Assembly: GCA_019105125.1 (NCBI GenBank)
Contig: JAHRWO010000053.1
Span: forward strand, 1 to 6,142
Reading direction: 5' to 3'
DNA length: 6,142 nucleotides
Origin: Flavobacterium sp.
GTDB taxonomy: Bacteria > Bacteroidota > Bacteroidia > Flavobacteriales > Flavobacteriaceae
This document shows positions 1-6,142 of this stretch, piece after piece (within the stretch, counting starts at the first letter, position 1; every line of letters begins with the position of its first letter). The notes under the pieces were generated by a model. The model ran no database searches, was not told where the DNA came from, and was given only the letters and a program-made list of their open reading frames with translations. A program made the position numbers and the translations under genes.

Positions 1-240
1 GCATACTCAAGAAACTTCAACAACAATCGATCGGGAAATCTCCATAAGCCGCCACGCCCCATACCGTCAAACGTTGTGCACAAGCGTAGAAAGACAGAGC
101 CACAGTGAAAAATTTGCTGCATAAAGACAAAGAAGAAAAGGAAACCCACCGCACACTCAGGCACATTTGGCTGCCCCAACACACGGGCGAACGCTTCGCA
201 GCCAAAAGAGCCTTCGTTTTTCCGACGCACCGGCTAACTG
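1..240. repeat. GC-rich non-coding segment, possible dispersed intergenic element
   Basis: No believable gene is seen here. G+C is about 50% by hand count over 1-240, against about 18% in 241-300 and roughly a third in the helicase gene. The change at about 240 is abrupt. The segment holds a perfect 10-bp palindrome, TTGTGCACAA (74-83), and an inverted repeat (166-174 with 198-206). The minus strand is open from 256 to 17, but the 79-residue product is rich in Cys, Ser and Trp, matches no family I know, and is probably spurious. The texture recalls intergenic repeats scattered through some Bacteroidota genomes. That is recollection and inference, because only one copy is visible here. Confidence 0.35.
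166..206. repeat. Inverted repeat with hairpin potential
   Basis: TTTGGCTGC at 166-174 is the exact reverse complement of GCAGCCAAA at 198-206, giving a 9-bp perfect stem around a 23-base loop. A smaller nested pairing is possible between CCC (175-177) and GGG (185-187). On the + strand a run of five T (217-221) starts ten bases after the stem. That is too far for a typical intrinsic terminator, so I do not call one. It is more likely part of the structured GC-rich segment. Confidence 0.45.
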
Positions 241-314
241 TTGATAATTCATACACTTTTTATAATGAAATTTGATATAAAAAATCTATTTTAGCTGTCT
301 GACTATTTTACGAC
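241..314 (+). promoter_or_regulatory. AT-rich promoter and leader of the operon
   Basis: This stretch directly precedes the regulator start codon and is strongly AT-rich (11 G/C in 241-300), so it is the natural place for the operon promoter. TATAAT occurs at 261-266 and TTGATA at 241-246, but the 14-base gap is too short for a standard sigma-70 promoter. No clean copy of the Bacteroidota -7 element TAnnTTTG is seen; TATTTTAG (287-294) is one mismatch away. There is no Shine-Dalgarno sequence before the ATG at 315, as is usual in Bacteroidota. The region is supported by position and composition. The exact promoter is not determined. Confidence 0.4.
286..310 (+). repeat. 8-bp direct repeat upstream of the regulator, possible operator
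   Basis: CTATTTTA occurs at 286-293 and again at 303-310, a 17-bp period, ending four bases before the ATG of the Xre-family regulator. Small restriction controllers often bind paired sites overlapping their own promoter, so an autoregulatory operator is conceivable. Those sites are usually inverted repeats, however, and an AT-rich 8-mer can recur by chance. Confidence 0.25.
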
Positions 315-515
315 ATGAACAGAATAAAAGAAGTACTTGAAAAAAAAGGAATTAAGCAGACTTGGTTGGCTGAAAGACTTGGTAAAAGTTATAATGTTGT
401 AAATGGATATGTACAAAACAGACAACAACCAAGATTAGAAGTGCTTTTCGAAATTGCAAAAATTCTTGATGTTGACCCAAAAGAATTAATTAAAACAGAA
501 GACAGTAAAAAATGA
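315..515 (+). CDS. Xre-family helix-turn-helix regulator, restriction controller-like
   Basis: This 66-residue protein is essentially one Cro/CI-type DNA-binding domain and would act as a cytoplasmic transcription regulator. The five-helix pattern is clear: helix 1 near residues 2-10, the helix-turn-helix QTWLAERLG then SYNVVNGYVQNR (about 15-36), the conserved proline at 39 (QQPR), and closing helices through LFEIAKILDVDPKELI (44-59). The size suits a minimal Xre protein or a restriction-modification controller (C) protein. It has no second domain for ligand sensing or dimerisation. The ATG at 315 gives the full domain with an AT-rich leader and no Shine-Dalgarno. Its stop overlaps the next start as ATGA (512-515), so translation of the nuclease-helicase is probably coupled to it. 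I infer that it times or limits operon expression, perhaps by binding the leader upstream. The fold call is firm; the controller role follows from context. Confidence 0.9.
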   Translation: MNRIKEVLEKKGIKQTWLAERLGKSYNVVNGYVQNRQQPRLEVLFEIAKILDVDPKELIKTEDSKK

Positions 516-3500
516 TTTTAGATAACGAAAACGAAAATAAAAAGGTCCACGAGTGGATTTCACAATATACAGAATCAGGAAAACTGGATATTGTAACAGG
601 CTATTTTACAATTGGTGCATTAGCTTTTTTATCCAGACAGGTTAATGATAAAATAAGTGATTTCCGTTTAGTATTAGGCGATATTGTAAATGTTGACATT
701 GAGGACAACAGACCTTTGGACTTATTGAATGAGAACATAAGCATTGAAGCATCTTTAAAATTAAGTAGTGTTGCACAAGAAGCTGTTAATTTTCTAAAAC
801 AAAATAAAGTAATTGCAAAAACTCTTGAGCCTAATTTTTGCCATGCTAAAAATTATCTGTTTAACCCATCTGAAAATGACGATAGAAAGAAATACTTCAT
901 TTCGGGAAGTTCTAATCTGACAGAAGCGGGAATTGGACTAAAGACAACAAATAATGTTGAATTAAACATTGCTGAAACTGGAAATAACAACCAATACAAA
1001 GAACTTGTGAGTTGGTTTGAAAACCTTTGGATAAGACCACAAGCCCACAAGGATAAGACAATTATTCATAATAATGGAACTAAAACAAAAGTTGATTTCA
1101 AGGAATATCTAATTCACGAAATAGAAAAAATATTTATCAAGTACACACCAAGAGAAATATATTTTAAAATTCTATTTGAACTGTTCGGGTCACAGCTTAT
1201 TGAGCAAGAAAACGACCCTGATTTTAGCAGACAGGTTGGACGTTTGGAAAACAGTGTAATTTATAATGCCCTTTATGATTTTCAAAAGAAAGGTGTTTTA
1301 AGTTTAATCCGAATGCTTCAAAAATACAATGGAGCAATATTGGCTGACGCCGTTGGTTTGGGAAAAACATGGAGTGCGTTGGCTGTAATGAAGTTCTTTC
1401 AATTGCAAGGGCGTGAAGTTCTTTTGCTTTGTCCAAAGAAACTTGAAAACAACTGGAAAAGGTATAGAAAGAATCAGGAATCGAAATTCGAGAAAGACCA
1501 GTTTGATTTTTTTGTTCGTTTCCATACAGATATGAGCGAAGAAAGACTTGAAAAATATGATGACCGTGCAGATAAGTTTTTCAATAATGACAAGCCCAAA
1601 CTTATAGTAATTGATGAGAGCCACAATTTAAGAAATGATAAATCGAATCGTTATAAGTTTTTATTAGAACAAGTTCTAAAGCCAAATGAAGACATTAAAG
1701 TATTGTTGCTTTCAGCAACGCCAATTAATAACTCGTTAAATGATATCCGCAATCAGTTTAAATTAATGGTTCAGGGCGACGTGCAAGGATATAACGAGAA
1801 TTTAGGAGTTAGAAATATTGAATATACTTTCCGAAATGCACAAAAGGCATTTAACGAATGGAGAGAGGACGATAAACCAAAAATAAGCGAGTTTATAAAA
1901 AAACTACCAGCAAATTTCTTTACCCTTACAGATTCATTAACCGTTGCCCGTACACGAAAAATGATTGACGGACATCAAAAAGAATTAATTTTTCCACACA
2001 AAGAGAAACCAATAAACCTTTTTGTTACTCCTCATGAACTGGGTAACTTTGAAACATTTGAAGAACTTTTTGACCATTTCCCGCCAATGCTTTCAGGCTA
2101 CCAGCCTTCGTTTTATGTTGACATTGATGAAAAGGAAAAGAATGTTTTACATGATGAAAGGCAACGAGACCGTTTTCTTGTTAAAATGATGTACATTTTA
2201 ATGGTTAAGCGTTTGGAATCGTCGTGGTTTTCGTTTTATTCAACAGTAGAGAAAATTAAAAACCATCATCAAAATGCGTTGGATAAAATCAAGAATTATC
2301 TTGAAAATAAAAAGAACCAAACAATTGATGATGTAGATTCCACTCAATTTGAAGATGATGAATTTGAAGAGCAATACGATGAATTTACACTTGGTAAAAA
2401 GCGTAAAATAAGTTTATCTGAAATTGATGCAGCAGGCAATATTGAAAATTTTAAAAAGGATTTAAAGAAAGATTTGGATGCGTTGGATAATCTATTTATT
2501 AACCTACAAAAATTCGAAGCCCGTATAAAAAAGGAAATTGACAAGCCAAACAATCTAAACTCAATTGATAATAAACTTGAAGAACTGATAAAACAAATTC
2601 AAACCAAACGTTTAAAAGGTGCGAATGCAAACAATCAGAAAGTCGTAATTTTCACAGTTTATAGGGATACCGCTAAATACCTGTTTGAGCAATTAAAGGC
2701 AAGGGGATTTAATAATTTGGCAATGGTTTCAGGCTCTGGTTCATTAACTTCCGATTCGGATGAAGAAACCAAAAACTTTGAACCAATACTTGAGTGCTTT
2801 GCTCCTTACACGAAACTTTACAAGGAAAAAGAGTGGGATTTTGATTCCGAAAAACATAAATCAAATGCTTATCAGGAATGGATAAAATGGATTGCAGACA
2901 ACCATCCAAAAACCTATCAAAAGTTACAAAACCCTATTGATATTCTAATTGCAACCGATGCTTTAAGTGAAGGACAAAACTTGCAGGATGCTGATATGGT
3001 AATTAATTACGATATACACTGGAATCCTGTAAGGATTATTCAACGAATGGGGCGTATTGACCGTTTGGGCTCGCCAAATCAAAAGATTTACGGTATTAAT
3101 TTCTGGCCATCAAACAACATAAACAACTACTTAGATTTGCAGGGTCGTATTGAGCAGCGAATGGCTGCTATGAAATTGGCAGGTGCCGAAGTGAACCTTG
3201 AATTTTCCGATACCTTCAAAGAAATGGCAGAAGATGAAAATCTTGAAAATCGCCTAAAATCCCGAATGATGGAGCAAATGCAAACATCTTGGGATGATAT
3301 TGAAGTGAGTGACCAGGGACTTGGATTTGACGATTTATCTCTCGAAAAATACCGACAAGATTTATTTGAGGAGTTTAATAAAGACAAAGCAAAATACCAG
3401 CGAATGCCTAAAGGTGTGTATTCGGGTTTCAAATCGGATAAAAATATATGTTCAAAAGACGGCATTATTGCACTTCTAGGCTATCCATCAAAACCTGAAA

Positions 3501-3898
3501 AGCAGCGTGACCACATTTACAGAGTATTTGATATTATTTACATTGATTATAAAGGGGAAATGGTTTTGCTCAACCAGAAAGAGGTTTTGGATGCAATTAC
3601 TTATCACAAAGACAGGGAGCGTTTTGTGCCTGATGCTATTGATAAGGGAGATGAATCTGCAATACAGGAATTAGTAAATGCATTGAAAAACTATTTAGAT
3701 AGTCAGGCAACCGAAACAGAAGTACAATCCGATGGTACAATAAAAAAATCAATGGGCAGAGAGGCAAAAGACGTTTTAGACAAACTCCGAAAAGGCGACA
3801 AAGGTGCTTTGGCAAGAGTGAAGCAAAACGTAAAAGTTGATGAAAAATATCAACTCGACAATTTCGATTTAATTACATGGCTTTTAGTAACAGTATAG
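512..3898 (+). CDS. PLD-type nuclease fused to SNF2-type helicase, putative anti-phage effector
   Basis: This 1128-residue cytoplasmic protein combines a putative nuclease with an ATP-driven DNA translocase. Residues about 1-175 look like a phospholipase D-superfamily domain, with HAK at 111-113, SGSSN at 131-135, then LTEAG and E150; one H-x-K unit usually implies an active dimer. The helicase follows: Q258 (YDFQ), Walker A GLGKT (282-286), motif Ia CPKKL (307-311), DESH (368-371), SATP (401-404), motif IV at 711-716, motif V ATDALSEG (814-821) and motif VI QRMGRIDR (844-851). All key residues are present, so ATPase activity is expected. A charged linker of about 300 residues separates motifs III and IV, with an acidic patch near 606-626. 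The roughly 270-residue C-terminus is unrecognised. The gene overlaps the regulator by ATGA and lies 4 bp before the methyltransferase. Cleavage or remodelling of unmethylated DNA is inferred. A separate DISARM-type assignment (drmD plus drmC) does not fit, because both domains sit in one chain. Confidence 0.9.
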   Translation: MILDNENENKKVHEWISQYTESGKLDIVTGYFTIGALAFLSRQVNDKISDFRLVLGDIVNVDIEDNRPLDLLNENISIEASLKLSSVAQEAVNFLKQNKVIAKTLEPNFCHAKNYLFNPSENDDRKKYFISGSSNLTEAGIGLKTTNNVELNIAETGNNNQYKELVSWFENLWIRPQAHKDKTIIHNNGTKTKVDFKEYLIHEIEKIFIKYTPREIYFKILFELFGSQLIEQENDPDFSRQVGRLENSVIYNALYDFQKKGVLSLIRMLQKYNGAILADAVGLGKTWSALAVMKFFQLQGREVLLLCPKKLENNWKRYRKNQESKFEKDQFDFFVRFHTDMSEERLEKYDDRADKFFNNDKPKLIVIDESHNLRNDKSNRYKFLLEQVLKPNEDIKVLLLSATPINNSLNDIRNQFKLMVQGDVQGYNENLGVRNIEYTFRNAQKAFNEWREDDKPKISEFIKKLPANFFTLTDSLTVARTRKMIDGHQKELIFPHKEKPINLFVTPHELGNFETFEELFDHFPPMLSGYQPSFYVDIDEKEKNVLHDERQRDRFLVKMMYILMVKRLESSWFSFYSTVEKIKNHHQNALDKIKNYLENKKNQTIDDVDSTQFEDDEFEEQYDEFTLGKKRKISLSEIDAAGNIENFKKDLKKDLDALDNLFINLQKFEARIKKEIDKPNNLNSIDNKLEELIKQIQTKRLKGANANNQKVVIFTVYRDTAKYLFEQLKARGFNNLAMVSGSGSLTSDSDEETKNFEPILECFAPYTKLYKEKEWDFDSEKHKSNAYQEWIKWIADNHPKTYQKLQNPIDILIATDALSEGQNLQDADMVINYDIHWNPVRIIQRMGRIDRLGSPNQKIYGINFWPSNNINNYLDLQGRIEQRMAAMKLAGAEVNLEFSDTFKEMAEDENLENRLKSRMMEQMQTSWDDIEVSDQGLGFDDLSLEKYRQDLFEEFNKDKAKYQRMPKGVYSGFKSDKNICSKDGIIALLGYPSKPEKQRDHIYRVFDIIYIDYKGEMVLLNQKEVLDAITYHKDRERFVPDAIDKGDESAIQELVNALKNYLDSQATETEVQSDGTIKKSMGREAKDVLDKLRKGDKGALARVKQNVKVDEKYQLDNFDLITWLLVTV

Positions 3899-3902
3899 TA
3901 TT

Positions 3903-6142
3903 ATGAAACTAAGTTATTTTAGAGATATTTCTTTTCTACAGGCAATTAAAGCCTTGTTCAACGAACTTAACGTTCCTGTTAATTATGTTGCCGATGAACC
4001 AACTTCAGCACAAGAAATTTTAAAAGATACCTACAAAGAAAACAGCACGTTTCAACTCGTAAACGAAGTGTATTTTGTGGGGATGATTGACGATGCTGCT
4101 TTTGAAGGCAACAAAAGTCTTGCTGTGGAAAAAATCAAATCCGATTACGATGGTATTTTGATTTTTGGTGTAACCTTGAATCAGCGTGAAAACAAACTGT
4201 TGCCTACACGTTCCCAATTGGCTGAAATTTCAAGGGCATTTAATCGTGAGTTTTATTACACACCTGTTGTATTAGTTTTTAAATATGCCGATGACAAAGG
4301 ACAATATATTGCATTTGCCAACACCGAACGACTGCAATACAAACAAGCGTGGCGTGAAGGCGAAAAAGCAGGTAAAGTATCTTTGCTACGTGATATTGAC
4401 ATACAACGCCCTCACCGTGGACACGAAGATATTATCAACCAACTTCGTATTCAAACATCTGGTACAAAAGCCGTTGATACTTTCGCCAAACTTTATGCTT
4501 ATTGGCAAGAGGTTTTTAGTGTTAGTGTTCTTAACAAGCGATTTTATCAGGAACTTTCAAACTGGTATTTTTGGGCAGTTAAGCAGGTTACTTTCCCTTA
4601 TAAACCAACCGAAGCCGATGCTATTAAGAAAAATGCCAAATTGGATGATTTAATTCAGGAACACAACGCCACCAATGTAATTCGTTTGCTTACCCGTTTG
4701 TTATTTACTTGGTTTATAAAAGAAAAGAAATTAATTCCCGAGGAACTGTTTGACCTCGAAGCATTGCAAAAAGATATTTTGAATGATATTGCACCGTATC
4801 ACGAAAATGGCTTGTTTAATCAGGCAAACAAAGACAGTGTTTATTACAGGGCAATACTGCAAAACTTGTTTTTCGCTTCACTTAACTGCCCTATTAAGCC
4901 AGACGGCACCGATTCTCGTGAACGTGGTTTCCGTGGCGATGGTTACGGTACACACCGTGGCATTGATTATTTGATGCGGTACAAACGATACTTTAAAAAT
5001 CCTGATGCTTTTCTGGAACTCATGAACCAAACGGTTCCGTTTTTAAATGGTGGTTTGTTTGAATGTTTGGACGATAAATACAGCAATACATACATTGACG
5101 GTTTTTCTGACCAAATGACAAAAGGCGAGCAATTAATAGTTCCCGATTATTTGTTTTTTGGCACTCCTGAAGAGGTTGATTTAAGCAACGAATACGGCGT
5201 TAATAACAATACAACCAAGAAAGCAGCAGTAAAAGGATTGATAAACATTCTGAAATCGTACAAGTTTACCATTACTGAAAATACCCCGATTGAAGAAGAC
5301 GTTGCGCTTGACCCCGAATTGTTAGGTAAGGTATTTGAAAACCTGTTGGCAAGTTACAACCCCGAAACCAAAACAACGGCTCGTAAACAAACAGGCTCGT
5401 TCTATACACCTCGTGAGATTGTTAACTATATGGTTGACGAAAGCCTGATTGCGTACTTGAAGAATGCAGTTACCGATTGGGAAATGGACGAAAAACAGGT
5501 GGACGAAAAATTGCACCAACTGGCTTCGTTTGATGCCAAAAATCCATTTGCCGATAATCAGAAACTTACCCGAAATATCGTTTCAGCACTCGACCGTTGT
5601 AAAATACTCGACCCTGCTTGTGGTTCGGGTGCATTTCCTATGGGTGTGCTTCAAAAAATGGTGCACATGCTGCAAAAGCTCGACCCTAATAACCTAATTT
5701 GGAAAGAGGTACAAATACAAAAAGTACAGGAAGAAACCAGCGAAGTATTTAAAACTATTGATGACAAAGCCGAGCGGGAAGAAAAACTAAAAGAAATAAA
5801 CAATGCGTTTGACCAACGGGTAAACGACCCCGATTATGCCCGTAAACTTTACCTGATTGAGAATTGCATTTATGGCGTGGATATACAACCTATTGCCACG
5901 CAAATATCAAAATTACGGTTCTTTATTTCCTTGGTAGTTGACCAAAAAAGCAATACCAAAGCTGCTGAAAATTTTGGCATACGTCCATTGCCAAACCTTG
6001 AAACCAAATTTGTAACCGCCAACACTTTGATTGGCATAAACAAAGAGGCAAACCTGTTTACCACCGACATAGTAAAAGACCTTGAAAAACAACTAAAAAA
6101 TATTCGCCATAAACTTTTTAGCGCACGGACAAAAGATACAAA
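3903..6142 (+). CDS. Eco57I-class N6-adenine DNA methyltransferase, 3' end cut off by window
   Basis: This frame is open from the ATG at 3903 to the window end, 746 codons with no stop. It would transfer a methyl group from S-adenosylmethionine to adenine N6 in a specific site. Motif X is TGSFYTP (497-503), the SAM-binding motif I is DPACGSG (570-576), YGVDIQP (657-663) marks the acidic SAM-ribose strand, and TANTLIG (705-711) is the strand usually found before the catalytic motif. LLGKVFENL (473-481) is typical of Eco57I-like enzymes. The catalytic NPPY-type motif and target-recognition domain should lie downstream, since relatives usually exceed 1000 residues. The N-terminal 230 residues have a strand-helix-strand pattern around DGILIFGV (83-90) that recalls a nuclease fold, but no ExK triad is visible, so I do not call a nuclease. 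The start lies 4 bp after the helicase stop and lacks a Shine-Dalgarno, suggesting co-translation. PglX of BREX and DrmMI of DISARM are other possible relatives. The enzyme class is firm; the system is not. Confidence 0.9.
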   Translation, partial: MKLSYFRDISFLQAIKALFNELNVPVNYVADEPTSAQEILKDTYKENSTFQLVNEVYFVGMIDDAAFEGNKSLAVEKIKSDYDGILIFGVTLNQRENKLLPTRSQLAEISRAFNREFYYTPVVLVFKYADDKGQYIAFANTERLQYKQAWREGEKAGKVSLLRDIDIQRPHRGHEDIINQLRIQTSGTKAVDTFAKLYAYWQEVFSVSVLNKRFYQELSNWYFWAVKQVTFPYKPTEADAIKKNAKLDDLIQEHNATNVIRLLTRLLFTWFIKEKKLIPEELFDLEALQKDILNDIAPYHENGLFNQANKDSVYYRAILQNLFFASLNCPIKPDGTDSRERGFRGDGYGTHRGIDYLMRYKRYFKNPDAFLELMNQTVPFLNGGLFECLDDKYSNTYIDGFSDQMTKGEQLIVPDYLFFGTPEEVDLSNEYGVNNNTTKKAAVKGLINILKSYKFTITENTPIEEDVALDPELLGKVFENLLASYNPETKTTARKQTGSFYTPREIVNYMVDESLIAYLKNAVTDWEMDEKQVDEKLHQLASFDAKNPFADNQKLTRNIVSALDRCKILDPACGSGAFPMGVLQKMVHMLQKLDPNNLIWKEVQIQKVQEETSEVFKTIDDKAEREEKLKEINNAFDQRVNDPDYARKLYLIENCIYGVDIQPIATQISKLRFFISLVVDQKSNTKAAENFGIRPLPNLETKFVTANTLIGINKEANLFTTDIVKDLEKQLKNIRHKLFSARTKDT

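Noticed and set aside
166..221. Intrinsic terminator
   Set aside because: The T run starts ten bases after the stem and is only five long, and no gene is seen ending into it.
1..240. Integron attC site
   Set aside because: The nearest core-like strings (GTTGTGC at 73-79 and GGCTAAC at 232-238) each miss the consensus by one base and lie in the wrong order for RYYYAAC...GTTRRRY on either strand.
17..256. 79-residue open frame on the minus strand
   Set aside because: No recognisable domain, unlikely composition (many Cys, Ser and Trp), and an openness that follows from the GC-rich segment. It was treated as non-coding.
241..266. Sigma-70 promoter TTGATA...TATAAT
   Set aside because: The spacer is 14 bases, too short, and Bacteroidota use different promoter elements.
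512..3898. Assignment as DISARM DrmD or a type I restriction HsdR subunit
   Set aside because: The N-terminus is PLD-type, not the PD-(D/E)xK nuclease of HsdR, and DrmD is not known to me to carry a PLD domain. No HsdS or drmA/drmB gene is visible, so no symbol is given.
4285..4653. 122-residue + strand frame inside the methylase, and other frames within the three genes
   Set aside because: They lie within well-supported coding frames with clear domain motifs, show no domain of their own and are out-of-frame shadows.

Overview
The window looks like part of a defence or restriction-modification island from a member of the Bacteroidota. Three things point there: AT-rich coding DNA, three genes whose ATG starts lack a convincing Shine-Dalgarno sequence, and a small Xre-type regulator of the kind found beside restriction genes in that phylum. 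The phylum is inferred from these signs and not proven. No rRNA, tRNA, CRISPR array, transposase or integrase was seen.

Layout. Positions 1-240 hold no convincing gene. The segment is about 50% G+C by hand count, far above the genes that follow, and contains a 10-bp palindrome and a 9-bp inverted repeat able to form a hairpin. It may be a dispersed intergenic element. Positions 241-314 are very AT-rich and form the presumed promoter and leader, with an 8-bp direct repeat just before the first start codon. Three genes then run on the + strand with almost no spacing: a 66-residue Xre-family helix-turn-helix protein (315-515); an 1128-residue protein joining an N-terminal phospholipase D-type nuclease domain to an SNF2-type superfamily 2 helicase/translocase (512-3898), overlapping the regulator by ATGA; and, 4 bp later, an Eco57I-class N6-adenine DNA methyltransferase (from 3903) still open at the window end after 746 codons.

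How they may work together. The arrangement reads as one operon. The small regulator could set expression in the manner of restriction controller (C) proteins. The methyltransferase would mark host DNA. The nuclease-helicase would be the ATP-driven effector that moves along and cuts unmarked DNA. A methylase paired with an SNF2 helicase and a PLD nuclease recalls DISARM (where PLD and SNF2 proteins are separate) and other helicase-methylase defence systems. The window shows no drmA/drmB, pglZ or other marker gene, so the system type cannot be fixed. The decisive genes, and the methylase C-terminus with its catalytic NPPY-type motif, lie beyond position 6142.
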